DNA of 64,000 nucleotides from contig NZ_CP107945.1 of NCBI RefSeq assembly GCF_036057275.1, positions 7,130,001 to 7,194,000 on the forward strand, in the 5' to 3' direction. Made by a program: the position numbers and the translations under genes. Below are positions 51,658 to 60,501 of the stretch, piece by piece (the first letter of the stretch is position 1; each line of letters begins with the position of its first letter). This DNA is from Streptomyces sp. NBC_00390 (lineage in GTDB: Bacteria; Actinomycetota; Actinomycetes; Streptomycetales; Streptomycetaceae). The notes below the pieces were generated by a model. It was not told the DNA's origin, searched no databases, and saw only the letters and a program-made list of their open reading frames with translations.

Positions 51658-54600
51658 GGCTGCACCGACTGACCGTCACCGCCTTCGGACCGTTCGGCGC
51701 CACGCAGGAAGTCGACTTCGACGCGCTGGCCGGCGCCGGGATCTTCCTGCTCCACGGACCGACCGGCGCCGGCAAGACGTCCGTGCTCGACGCGGTCTGC
51801 TTCGCGCTGTACGGAGCGGTGCCGGGCGCGCGGCAGAGCCCCGGCGCCGTGCTGCGCAGCGACCATGCCACGGTCGGCACCCCCACCGAGGTGTGCCTCG
51901 AACTGACCGTCGGCGGACGGCGGCTGGAGCTCACGCGCCGTCCCGCACAGCCCCGCCCGAAGGCGCGCGGCACCGGCTTCGTCACCGAGCGCGCCCAGAG
52001 CCTGCTGCGCGAGTACGACGCCACGAGCGGCGAGTGGCAGGCCCTGAGCAAGTCCCACCAGGAGATCGGCGAGGAGATCACCCAGCTGGTGGGGATGAGC
52101 CGGGAGCAGTTCTGCCAGGTCGTGCTGCTTCCGCAAGGCGACTTCGCGCGCTTCCTGCGGGCGGACGCCGAAGCGCGCGGCAGGCTCCTCGGGCGGCTCT
52201 TCGACACGCGGCGTTTCGCGGCGGTCGAAGAACGGCTCGCCGAGCGCCGGCGCGCCGCGGAGCACCAGGTGAAGGCCGGTGACGAGCGGTTGCTCGCACT
52301 CGCCCACCGTATGGCCCAGGCCGCGGGCACGGTGGCGGGGGACCGGCCGCTGCCTGGGCAGCAGCCCGGTGACCCGGGGCTTGCCGCGGGCGTCCTGGAG
52401 TGGGCGGCGATCGCCCGCGTGGACGCGAGGGAGTGGCTCGGCACGGCCGAGTGCGGCCTGGCCGCCGCGGAGAGCCGGCAGGCGGCGGCCAGGCGTGCTC
52501 TCGACGACGAGCGTGAACGGGACCGGCTGCAGCAGCGGCACGCGGACGCCCGGCGGCGCGCGGAGGCGATCGAGGAAGGCCGCCGTGAGCACGAGGGGCT
52601 CGTGGCACGCCTGGAGCGGGCCCGCAAGGCGGAGCTCGTCGTACCCGCGCTGCGGCTGCGCGATGACGCCGAACGCGCCCACCGCGCGGCGGCCGTGGAG
52701 CGCGAGCGGACCCGGGCCGGGCTGCCCGAGGAGCTGGCCGAAGCGGGCGCCGAGCACCTCACGGATCGCGAGCGCGCGCTGCGCCAGGAGCTCGGCGGCC
52801 TGGAGTCCGCCCGGCGGGCGGAGCAGCGCAGCGCGGAGATCGACCGCGAGCGGGCGGATCTGGAGCGCCAGGCGCGGGCGGACGACGACATCCTGCAGGA
52901 GGCGTCCGTCTGGCTGGCCGGCTGGGAGGGCCTGAGACGCCGCCACCAGGACCGCGTCGCGGCGGCTCAGGAGGCCGCGACCCGCGCCGAACATCTCGCG
53001 GGTCGCCTCGAACCCGCCCGCGACCGGCTGCACGCCGCGCGTGAACGCGATGAGCTGTCGGTCCGCGCCGAGCGGGCGGCGGACCGGCTGCGCATCCTGC
53101 ACGACGGGGCCAATGAGGCCAGGGCGGCGTGGCTGGACCTCAAGGAGCGGCGACTGCGGGGAATCGCGGCGGAGCTGGCGTCCTCGCTGGTGCCGGGCGA
53201 GCCGTGCGCCGTCTGCGGTTCGGCGGACCATCCTGCCCCCGCCCGTGCGGGCTCGGGCCATGTGGACCGCGCGGCGGAGGACGAGGCGTACACCGCCGGT
53301 GTGCGGGCGGAGGAGGCGAAGGCGGCAGCCGCTCGCGATCTGGCCGTGGTACGAGAGGCAGGTGCGGCCGCGGCGGCCCGCGCGCGGGGGGTTGCACCGG
53401 GAGCCGTCGATGCGGCGGCACCTGCGCGGCGGAGACCGGCCGCCGGGGGGACGGGCCTGGGGCGCGAAGCGGTCGGTGCCGCGGACGCCGCGCCGGTGTC
53501 CCGTCTGCTGCTGGACGACGGCGGTCGTGGCGGGCCGTTGCACCCCGGCGCCGGGGTGCCGGGGCCCCGCGGTGCCGGGGAACCGGGAGCGAGTGGCCCC
53601 GTCGAGCAGGTCGTTGCGGCGGGGACGCACGCCGAGGGGCGCGCGACGCACGGCCGCGCCGCAGCGGCCGCGGACGGCGGCGCGCACACCGCCGCCGACC
53701 CGACCGTCGGCGAACTGAGCTCCGCCGTCGAGGAACTGGAGCGGGAGCACGCCGAGGCTCATCGCACCGCGTCCGGCAGGCACGCTGCCCAGGAAGCGCT
53801 CGAGCGGATCGAGCGTGAGCACCGCGAGCGCGTCGACACCCAGCAGCAGGCCGAGCGGCGTATCGCCGCCCGCACCTCACGCCGCGAGACCCTCGACCAG
53901 GAACAGACGGCCATGGCAGCCGAGTTGGCACGTGCCCGCGGCGACGCCGGAAGCGTCGCCGCTCACGCCGCGGTCCTCGAGGGCCGCGCCGGGCTGCTCG
54001 CGGCCGCCTCCGATGCCCTACGGGCACAGGAGGGCACCGAGGAGCGGCTCAAGGAGGCCGACGACCGGCTTGCCGATGTCGCGTACGAGGCAGGGTTCGA
54101 CACTCCGGGCGCCGCGGCGAACGCCGTCGTCACGGACGCCGAACAACGGGACATGCAGCGGCGGATCGACGCCTGGCGCACCGAGGCCGCCGCCGTCGCC
54201 GACCGTCTCGCCGAGCCCGACGCCCTCCTCGCGGCCGAGCGCCCCGCCGCGCAGCCCGAGGCCGCCCGAGCCGCCGCCGCGGCCGCCGAGCAGGGACTGC
54301 GTGACGCCGCCTCCCGGCTCGCAGCGGCCGGGGAACGGTGTGCCGAGCTGGACCGGCTCTCCCGCGAGACGGCGCATGAAGTCCTCCGGCTCGGGCCGCT
54401 GCGCGATGAGTACGACCGTGTCGCCCGCCTCGCCGGGCTGACCGCCGGCACCTCCGCCGACAACGAGCGCAAGATGCGCCTGGAGTCCTATGTCCTCGCC
54501 GCGCGGCTCGAACAGGTCGCGGCAGCCGCCACCGTACGGCTGGAGCGGATGTCGTCCGGCCGCTACACGCTCGTCCACTCCGACGCCCGCACCGGTGGCA

Positions 54601-54971
54601 AGCGGGCAGGTCTCGGACTGCATGTCGTGGACGCCTGGACCGGCAACGAGCGCGACACCGCCACGCTCTCCGGAGGAGAGACGTTCTTCGCGTCACTGGC
54701 CCTCGCGCTCGGCCTCGCCGACGTGGTGACCGACGAGGCCGGGGGAGTGCGGCTGGACACTCTCTTCATCGACGAGGGCTTCGGCAGTCTCGACGACCAG
54801 ACGCTCGACGAGGTGCTGGACGTGCTCGACTCGCTGCGCGAACGGGACCGCAGCGTCGGCATCGTGAGCCATGTCGCCGATCTCCGCCGCCGTATCCCCA
54901 CCCAGCTGGAGGTCGTGAAGGACCGGCACGGGTCGACGGTGCGGCACCGTACGGCCGGGGGCGGCGCGTGA
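51654..54971 (+). CDS. sbcC: Exonuclease SbcCD ATPase subunit
   Basis: A 1105-residue Rad50-type ATPase. Walker A is GPTGAGKTS near residue 37; the zinc-hook is CAVC at 518-521; LSGGETFFASLALALG (about 1005) is the ABC signature and LDTLFIDEGFGSLD (about 1035) the Walker B. Long Arg/Glu/Ala coiled coils flank the hook. A striking stretch, residues about 579-683, is Gly/Ala/Pro-rich and cannot be coiled coil; it makes the protein longer than the usual 1000 or so. GTG 51654 is coupled to sbcD; the frame is open further upstream but inside sbcD. Confidence 0.95.
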   Translation: MRLHRLTVTAFGPFGATQEVDFDALAGAGIFLLHGPTGAGKTSVLDAVCFALYGAVPGARQSPGAVLRSDHATVGTPTEVCLELTVGGRRLELTRRPAQPRPKARGTGFVTERAQSLLREYDATSGEWQALSKSHQEIGEEITQLVGMSREQFCQVVLLPQGDFARFLRADAEARGRLLGRLFDTRRFAAVEERLAERRRAAEHQVKAGDERLLALAHRMAQAAGTVAGDRPLPGQQPGDPGLAAGVLEWAAIARVDAREWLGTAECGLAAAESRQAAARRALDDERERDRLQQRHADARRRAEAIEEGRREHEGLVARLERARKAELVVPALRLRDDAERAHRAAAVERERTRAGLPEELAEAGAEHLTDRERALRQELGGLESARRAEQRSAEIDRERADLERQARADDDILQEASVWLAGWEGLRRRHQDRVAAAQEAATRAEHLAGRLEPARDRLHAARERDELSVRAERAADRLRILHDGANEARAAWLDLKERRLRGIAAELASSLVPGEPCAVCGSADHPAPARAGSGHVDRAAEDEAYTAGVRAEEAKAAAARDLAVVREAGAAAAARARGVAPGAVDAAAPARRRPAAGGTGLGREAVGAADAAPVSRLLLDDGGRGGPLHPGAGVPGPRGAGEPGASGPVEQVVAAGTHAEGRATHGRAAAAADGGAHTAADPTVGELSSAVEELEREHAEAHRTASGRHAAQEALERIEREHRERVDTQQQAERRIAARTSRRETLDQEQTAMAAELARARGDAGSVAAHAAVLEGRAGLLAAASDALRAQEGTEERLKEADDRLADVAYEAGFDTPGAAANAVVTDAEQRDMQRRIDAWRTEAAAVADRLAEPDALLAAERPAAQPEAARAAAAAAEQGLRDAASRLAAAGERCAELDRLSRETAHEVLRLGPLRDEYDRVARLAGLTAGTSADNERKMRLESYVLAARLEQVAAAATVRLERMSSGRYTLVHSDARTGGKRAGLGLHVVDAWTGNERDTATLSGGETFFASLALALGLADVVTDEAGGVRLDTLFIDEGFGSLDDQTLDEVLDVLDSLRERDRSVGIVSHVADLRRRIPTQLEVVKDRHGSTVRHRTAGGGA

Positions 54972-54981
54972 GGCGCGCCGT

Positions 54982-55428
54982 TCAGCGGCCGATGGCGCGG
55001 CGTGGCAGCGGCGAGGAGTAGACGATGCTGGTGGTGACCGACCCGAGTGTGCCGATCTTCCCCGACACCTCCTCGAGGTGGTTCATGGAGCGCGTGGCGA
55101 CCTTGATCACGAAGCAGTCGTCGCCCGTCACATGGTGCGCCTCGAGGATCTCGGGCGTCGTCTCCACCAGATCGTGGAACGGTTTGTAGTTGCCGTTCGG
55201 ATAGCGCAGCCGTACGAACGCCAGGATGGGCAGACCGAGCCGCTCGTGGTCGACGACCGCCGTGTAGCCCTTGATGATCCCCACTTCCTCCAGCCGGCGC
55301 ACCCGCTCGGTGACGGCGCTCGCCGACATCGAAACGGCCCGCGCCAGCTCGGCGAAGCTGGCCCTGCCCTGGGCCTGGAGCGCCTGGAGGATGCGCCAGT
55401 CGGTGGCGTCCGGTGAATATCCGGTCAT
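54982..55428 (-). CDS. Lrp/AsnC family regulator 1
   Basis: A 148-residue regulator. The helix-turn-helix is DWRILQALQAQGRASFAELARAVSMSASAVTERVRRLEEVGII, followed by an effector domain VVDHERLGLPILAFVRLRYPN ... HHVTGDDCFVIKVATRSMNHLEEV. It is divergent from a rhodanese gene 94 bases away, its probable target, suggesting it senses a sulfur-containing amino acid such as cysteine. Confidence 0.93.
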   Translation of the reverse strand: MTGYSPDATDWRILQALQAQGRASFAELARAVSMSASAVTERVRRLEEVGIIKGYTAVVDHERLGLPILAFVRLRYPNGNYKPFHDLVETTPEILEAHHVTGDDCFVIKVATRSMNHLEEVSGKIGTLGSVTTSIVYSSPLPRRAIGR

Positions 55429-55522
55429 GCCGGAGAGACAACAGGGGAATCACCGGCGGATCAAGTCAGGTCCCGTGGAATCCCACTTCCTGGAAACGAT
55501 CAACGGCCATAGATTCTCAGTC

Positions 55523-56044
55523 ATGACCACGACGCAGATTTCCGCAGATCAGGGCAGTGGGGGCCATCGGAGCAGGCTGGGTGGGAACCCCGTCCTCCGT
55601 GTCCCGCCCGCCTCCCCGGCCGTCGCGGCCGCCTACTTCGGTGCGAGCCTCGCCTTCCACGCCGACGTCTCCGATGTCGCCGACGCCCTCGCGGCCGGCG
55701 ACGACCCCGGATTCGTCGTGCTGGACTCCCGCTCGACCGAGTCCTGGGACCAGGGCCATGTCCCCGGCGCGGTCCACCTGCCGACCGCGCTGATCCCTGA
55801 GCAGGCCGAACAGTTGCTCGACAGGTCCGTCCCGGTCGTCACCTACTGCTGGGGCCCTGGCTGCAACGGCGCCACCCGCGCGGCGCTCGCCCTCGCGGAA
55901 CTGGGCTTCCGGGTCAAGGAGATGCTCGGCGGTTTCGAGTACTGGGCCCGCGAGGGCTTCGAGTACGAGACCTGGGAAGGCCTGACCCGGCGGGACACCG
56001 ACACGCTCACCGCGCCCGTCGCGGCGGACGACTGCGGCTGCTGA
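55523..56044 (+). CDS. Rhodanese-like domain protein
   Basis: A 173-residue single rhodanese domain. GFVVLDSRSTESWDQGHVPGAVHLPTALI is the CH2A-type start, and the active-site loop is in VVTYCWGPGCNGATRAAL, with Cys at the expected place. The protein ends in DDCGC, an extra Cys pair. It probably transfers sulfane sulfur. ATG 55523 lies seven bases after TAGATT with no ribosome site. The near-palindromes GTGGAATCCCAC (55475-55486) and TTCCTGGAA nearby may bind the divergent Lrp protein. Confidence 0.9.
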   Translation: MTTTQISADQGSGGHRSRLGGNPVLRVPPASPAVAAAYFGASLAFHADVSDVADALAAGDDPGFVVLDSRSTESWDQGHVPGAVHLPTALIPEQAEQLLDRSVPVVTYCWGPGCNGATRAALALAELGFRVKEMLGGFEYWAREGFEYETWEGLTRRDTDTLTAPVAADDCGC

Positions 56045-56116
56045 GCCACGGGGCGGTAGCCGCGGCGCCGAAGCCGGGCGGACCGGGGGAACCCGTCCCC
56101 GCCGAAGGCCCCGCCG

Positions 56117-56902
56117 TCACCCTTGGCGTACGACCGAGGGGCACGGGCGCACATAGCGCGCGTCCGACGGGAGCGTCTCGGCAGCCGGGCACGCCGCGCG
56201 CAGGACGACGTCCAGGACGAGGTCGTCGTCGCAGGCGTAATGGCCGCTCGCCCAGGCCGCGTTGGCTTCGACGACGGCCCAGTCGCCGTCCACGGAACCC
56301 ACATCGACCACGATCGCGCTCGGCAGCCTCGTGCCGTCCAGCCGGGCGGCGAATTCCAGTACCTCGCTCCGGCGCGGGTCCGCGTCGAGCGGTGCGACAT
56401 CGAGATCGCCGTGCACGGCGTAGCGGCTGCCCGTCACCACGACGCCGTCCAGCAGGAACAGCCGGTACTCCGCCGTGAACGACACGATGTCGCTGACCAG
56501 GACCCGGATGTCGTCGTCGACGGCGTCCGGACCCGGAAGCCCGCTGCCGTCCGCGTAGACCCGGGCGGGGAAGCTCTTGTCGTTGGGCGGCTTGATGAAG
56601 GCGGGCCTGCGCAGGGCGCGGGCATGAGCGATGGCGGTGAACTGTATCTCGCGACGGGTCAGTTCGTACGGCAGTGAGGCCAGCCAGTCCTCGGGCGCCT
56701 CCAGCAGACCGAGGCCCAGCTCACCGGCCACGGCGTCCGCGAACAGCGGCCCCGCGTACAGGGAGGCACCCGGCGCGCCCTTCGACTCCTCGGGCACGCG
56801 CCAGTCGTGCAGCGTCCGCGCGCTCATGCCGCGCCGGACGGCTGCCGCCGCCAGGGCGGAGCCGGTCGCGGTGACTCTGGGGGAGAGGTGAAGGGTGCGC
56901 AT
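56117..56902 (-). CDS. ATP-grasp domain protein
   Basis: A 261-residue protein. RRPAFIKPPNDKSFPARVY holds the ATP-binding Lys, VSFTAEYRLFLLDGVVVTGSRYAVHG and SAIVVDVGSVDGDWAVVEANAAWASGHYACDDD the metal-binding Glu/Asn typical of small ATP-grasp ligase-like proteins. Unknown substrate; members tailor peptides or make dipeptides. The gene lies downstream of the DUF885 gene on the same strand, with a hairpin between. Confidence 0.8.
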   Translation of the reverse strand: MRTLHLSPRVTATGSALAAAAVRRGMSARTLHDWRVPEESKGAPGASLYAGPLFADAVAGELGLGLLEAPEDWLASLPYELTRREIQFTAIAHARALRRPAFIKPPNDKSFPARVYADGSGLPGPDAVDDDIRVLVSDIVSFTAEYRLFLLDGVVVTGSRYAVHGDLDVAPLDADPRRSEVLEFAARLDGTRLPSAIVVDVGSVDGDWAVVEANAAWASGHYACDDDLVLDVVLRAACPAAETLPSDARYVRPCPSVVRQG

Positions 56903-56971
56903 GACACGACACGATGAGGCACGGGGGCGGGCCGGCGGAACCGAATTACGCGGGCGGGGAGCGGCGGCCCG

Positions 56972-56999
56972 GGCCCGGGGGCGGGGAGGCCCCCGGGCC
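56972..56999 (-). terminator. Terminator after the DUF885 gene
   Basis: GGCCCGGGGGC and GCCCCCGGGCC pair perfectly around GGGGAG, 24 bases after the stop codon of the minus-strand gene. Confidence 0.75.
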
Positions 57000-57022
57000 G
57001 GGGCGTCAGACCGCGAGTGTCG

Positions 57023-58705
57023 TCACAGCTTCGACAGTTCGTCGACCAGGTCGTCCAGGCCCAGCGATCCCTGCGACAGCGCCGCCATGTGCCACGCCTT
57101 CGCGTCGAACGCCTCGCCGTGTGCGCGGCGGGCGTTCTCCCGGCCCAGCAGCCAGGCGCGTTCGCCGAGCTTGTAGCCGATCGCCTGCCCCGGCAGGGAC
57201 AGGTAGCGCGTCAGCTCGCTCTCCACGAAATCCGCTGGCCGGCCACTGTGGGCGTTGAAGAACTCCTCGGCCAGCTCCGGCGTCCAACGCTCGCCCGGAC
57301 GGAACGGCGAGTCCTTCGGGATCTCCAGCTCCAGATGCATGCCGATGTCCACGATCACCCGGCACGCCCGCATCATCTGCGCGTCGAGGTAGCCCAGCCG
57401 GCGCTCCGGGTCGGGCAGGAAGCCCAGCTCGTCCATCAGCCGCTCCGCGTACAGCGCCCAGCCCTCGACGTTGGCGTTGACGCCGCCGATCGTCGCCTGG
57501 TAGCGGGACAGCTGGTCGGCCACATGGGCCCACTGCGCGATCTGCAGATGGTGGCCCGGAACGCCCTCGTGGTACCAGGTCGACACCAGGTCGTACACGG
57601 GGAAGCGGTCGGCGCCCATGGTCGGCAGCCACGTGCGGCCGGGGCGGGAGAAGTCCTCCGAGGGGCCGGTGTAGTACGGGGCGGCGGCGCCGCCGGGCGG
57701 GGCGATGCGTGACTCCACCTTCCGTACCCGCTCGGCGAGTTCGAAGTGCGTGCCGTCCAGCGCTGCGATCGCCTCGTCCATCAGGTTCTGGAGCCAGACG
57801 CGTACTTCTTCCTCGCCCTCGATGTGCTTGCCGTGCACGTCGAGATGGGCCAGCGCCTCCCAGGGGCCCGCGCCGGGAAGGATCTTGTCGGCCTCCTGCT
57901 TCATCTCGGCGAGCAGCCGGTGGTACTCGGCCCAGCCGTACGCGTACGCCTCGTCGAGATCCAGATCGGTGCCGTTGTAGTAACGCGACCAGCGGGCGTA
58001 GCACTCGCGGCCGACCGTGTCGGGTGCACCGGCGACGGCGGGGGCGTAGACGTCGCGCATCCAGTCGCGCAGCGCGACGAGCCCCTCGCCCGCGATGCGG
58101 GCGGCTTCGTCGAGTTCGGCGCGCAGCGCGTCGGGGCCGCTCGCCGCGAACTCCTCGAACCAGTTGCGCTCCGTGCCGATCCACTCCGTGAACTGCCCGA
58201 TGACCGTGTTCGTCGCGCGGGGGCCGGCGTACACCTTGTGCTCGAGTCCAAGCGCCAGCGATGCGCGGTATCCGTCCAGTGCCGCCGGGACCCCCCGCAG
58301 CCGTTGTGCGACGGCCGCCCAGTCCTCCTCGGACTCCGTCGGCGTCACGGTGAACACGGAGCGCACCTCATGGGCGGGCGAACTCAGGTTGCTGACGGTC
58401 CGCAGCCCCTCCTTGGCCTCGTGGACGGCGAGCTGGGCCGTGAGCCGGTCGCGCAGCAGCCGGCCGCAGCGCCTTTCCACGCCGCTCTCGGCGCCCGGGA
58501 GCTTCTCCGCCTCGTCCAGGCGGGCCAGTGTCTCGCGGGCGAGTGCGGCGACGGCCTCCTGCCCCGCGGGCGAGTAGTCGGGAAGGAAGCCGGAGCTCTT
58601 CTTGTCTCCCAGATACGTGCCGGTGATCGGGTCGAGTTCGATGAATGCGTCGACGTAGGCGTCGGCGACCTGACGGGGCAGCGCGCTGCGTGAAGTGTCT
58701 GGCAT
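57023..58705 (-). CDS. DUF885 family protein (metalloprotease-like)
   Basis: A 560-residue cytoplasmic protein. The family signature YHEGVPGHHLQIAQ, a HExxxGHH-type motif, and the end region HMAALSQGSLGLDDLVDEL are present. Its start (AYVDAFIELDPITGTYLGDKKSSGFLPDYSP) is typical. The fold resembles Zn carboxypeptidases, but peptidase activity is unproven for most members. No signal peptide is seen. It stands between an ATP-grasp gene and an Lrp gene on the same strand. Confidence 0.88.
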   Translation of the reverse strand: MPDTSRSALPRQVADAYVDAFIELDPITGTYLGDKKSSGFLPDYSPAGQEAVAALARETLARLDEAEKLPGAESGVERRCGRLLRDRLTAQLAVHEAKEGLRTVSNLSSPAHEVRSVFTVTPTESEEDWAAVAQRLRGVPAALDGYRASLALGLEHKVYAGPRATNTVIGQFTEWIGTERNWFEEFAASGPDALRAELDEAARIAGEGLVALRDWMRDVYAPAVAGAPDTVGRECYARWSRYYNGTDLDLDEAYAYGWAEYHRLLAEMKQEADKILPGAGPWEALAHLDVHGKHIEGEEEVRVWLQNLMDEAIAALDGTHFELAERVRKVESRIAPPGGAAAPYYTGPSEDFSRPGRTWLPTMGADRFPVYDLVSTWYHEGVPGHHLQIAQWAHVADQLSRYQATIGGVNANVEGWALYAERLMDELGFLPDPERRLGYLDAQMMRACRVIVDIGMHLELEIPKDSPFRPGERWTPELAEEFFNAHSGRPADFVESELTRYLSLPGQAIGYKLGERAWLLGRENARRAHGEAFDAKAWHMAALSQGSLGLDDLVDELSKL

Positions 58706-58753
58706 GCGCTCATCCTGATACGAGACGGGCCCTCACGTCACGATGATTGTGGA

Positions 58754-59242
58754 TCAGTCGACCGTCGCCGACGCCGGAGGCAGCAGAGGTCCGCAGTCCC
58801 ACTGCTGGAAGATCAACCGGGTCTCCACGCGGGCGACTTCACGCTGCGAGGTGAACTCGTCCAGAACCAGGCGCTGCAGATCGGCCGGATCCTGCACGGC
58901 CACATGGACCAGGTAGTCGTCGGGGCCCGTCAGATGGAACAGCGCCCGGGACTCGGGCAGGGCGCGGATGCGTTCCACGAACGGCCCGATCAGTTCACGC
59001 CGGTGCGGCCGGACCTGTACCAGCAGCAGCGCCTGCAGTCCGCGCCCCAGCCGGGCGGGATCCAGCGCGAGCCGGTGACCCAGGATCACGCCGGAGCGGC
59101 GCAGTCGCGTGACCCGGTCGAGGCACGTCGAGGGAGCCACACCGACCTCGGCCGCCAGCTCCCGGTAGGTGGTCCGGGCGTCGTTCTGCAGGAGGCGGAG
59201 TATGTGCAGATCTACCGGGTCCAGTGCGACAGATTCGGCCAT
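58754..59242 (-). CDS. Lrp/AsnC family regulator 2
   Basis: A 162-residue regulator with DLHILRLLQNDARTTYRELAAEVGVAPSTCLDRVTRLRRSGVILGH as helix-turn-helix and the effector domain FHLTGPDDYLVHVAVQDPADLQRLVLDEFTS. It is divergent from a Met/Cys-type PLP lyase gene 59 bases away, which it likely controls; the half-sites at 59270-59285 lie between them. The ligand is likely the lyase substrate. Confidence 0.93.
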   Translation of the reverse strand: MAESVALDPVDLHILRLLQNDARTTYRELAAEVGVAPSTCLDRVTRLRRSGVILGHRLALDPARLGRGLQALLLVQVRPHRRELIGPFVERIRALPESRALFHLTGPDDYLVHVAVQDPADLQRLVLDEFTSQREVARVETRLIFQQWDCGPLLPPASATVD

Positions 59243-59269
59243 TCATCGAACGTAGCACGGTGCAGGACC

Positions 59270-59285
59270 GTTACTTTCCGGTAGC
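59270..59285. promoter_or_regulatory. Possible Lrp-type site before the PLP lyase gene
   Basis: GTTAC (59270-59274) and GTAGC (59281-59285) form an inverted repeat with one mismatch across six bases, between the divergent lrp and lyase genes. Confidence 0.4.
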
Positions 59286-59301
59286 TGTTCACAGTGCGGC
59301 C

Positions 59302-60501
59302 ATGGAGAACGCAGCTTCGGCCACTCCCGTACCCCGGGCCCTGGCCACCCACGCCGTGCACGCCGGCCGCGAGGATCTCGCCCTGCTCGGAGTGCACGCC
59401 CCGCCGCTCGATCTGTCCACGACCTACCCGTCGTACGACGCCGCAGCCGAGGCCGAGCGGATCGACGCCTTCGCCGAAACCGGCGCCAGGCTCGAGGGCC
59501 CGCCGGTCTACGCCCGGCTGGACAACCCCACCACGGCCCGGTTCGAGACTGCGCTTGCCACGCTCGAGGGAGCCGAGAGCGCGGTCGCGTTCGCCAGCGG
59601 CATGGCGGCCCTGACCGCTGTGCTTATGGTGCGGGCGAGCATGGGGCTGCGCCATGTGGTCGCCGTCCGGCCGTTGTACGGCTGCAGCGACCATTTGCTG
59701 AACGCCGGGCTGCTCGGGACCGAGGTCACCTGGGCAGACCCGGCCGGCATAGCCGACGCGCTGCGTCCCGACACCGGCCTGGTGATGGTGGAGACCCCGG
59801 CCAATCCGACGCTCGCCGAGGTCGACCTGCGGGCGGTGCGGCACGCCTGCGGCTCGGTCCCGCTGCTGGTGGACAACACCTTCGCCACCCCGGTCCTCCA
59901 GCGCCCGGTGGAGGACGGTGCCCGGCTGGTCCTGCACAGCGCCACCAAGTACCTGGGCGGCCACGGCGATGTGATGGGCGGCGTGGTCGCCTGTGACGAG
60001 GAGTTCGCGCGCAAGCTCCGCCAGGTGCGCTTCGCGACCGGCGGCGTACTGCATCCCATGGCCGGATATCTGCTGCTGCGCGGTCTGTCCACGCTGCCCG
60101 TGCGGGTCAAGGCGGCGTCCGCGACCGCCGCCGACCTGGCGCGGCGGCTGGCCACGGACCCCCGCGTGGCCCGGGTCCACTACCCGAGCATCGGCGGAGC
60201 GATGGTCTCGTTCGAGGTCTACGCGGACCCGCACGACGTGATCGCCGGCGTCCGCCTGATCACCCCCGCGGTCAGCCTGGGCAGCGTCGACACCCTGATC
60301 CAGCACCCGGCCTCCATCAGCCACCGGATCGTGGCCGAGGGTGACCGGCGCTCGGCGGGAGTCAGCGACCGGCTGCTGCGCCTGTCGGTCGGGCTCGAGG
60401 ACGTCGAGGACCTGTGGCGGGATCTGACCGAGGCGCTCAGCGGTCGATCTGCTCGTAACGGGACGCCGGACGTGCGGGAGCCGTATCGAGTCGTGCGGTG
60501 A
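59302..60501 (+). CDS. Cys/Met metabolism PLP-dependent enzyme (trans-sulfuration family)
   Basis: A 399-residue fold-type-I PLP enzyme. VYARLDNPTTARFETALATLEGAESAVAFASGMAA and VETPANPTLAEVDL are family signatures; the PLP lysine is in LVLHSATKYLGGHGDVMGG. The C-terminal PAVSLGSVDTLIQHPASISH is closest to methionine gamma-lyase and cystathionine gamma-synthase/lyase. The reaction (lyase or synthase) cannot be fixed by eye. ATG 59302 lies six bases after CACAGT. Its last 65 bases overlap the convergent ACT-GNAT gene. Confidence 0.9.
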   Translation: MENAASATPVPRALATHAVHAGREDLALLGVHAPPLDLSTTYPSYDAAAEAERIDAFAETGARLEGPPVYARLDNPTTARFETALATLEGAESAVAFASGMAALTAVLMVRASMGLRHVVAVRPLYGCSDHLLNAGLLGTEVTWADPAGIADALRPDTGLVMVETPANPTLAEVDLRAVRHACGSVPLLVDNTFATPVLQRPVEDGARLVLHSATKYLGGHGDVMGGVVACDEEFARKLRQVRFATGGVLHPMAGYLLLRGLSTLPVRVKAASATAADLARRLATDPRVARVHYPSIGGAMVSFEVYADPHDVIAGVRLITPAVSLGSVDTLIQHPASISHRIVAEGDRRSAGVSDRLLRLSVGLEDVEDLWRDLTEALSGRSARNGTPDVREPYRVVR

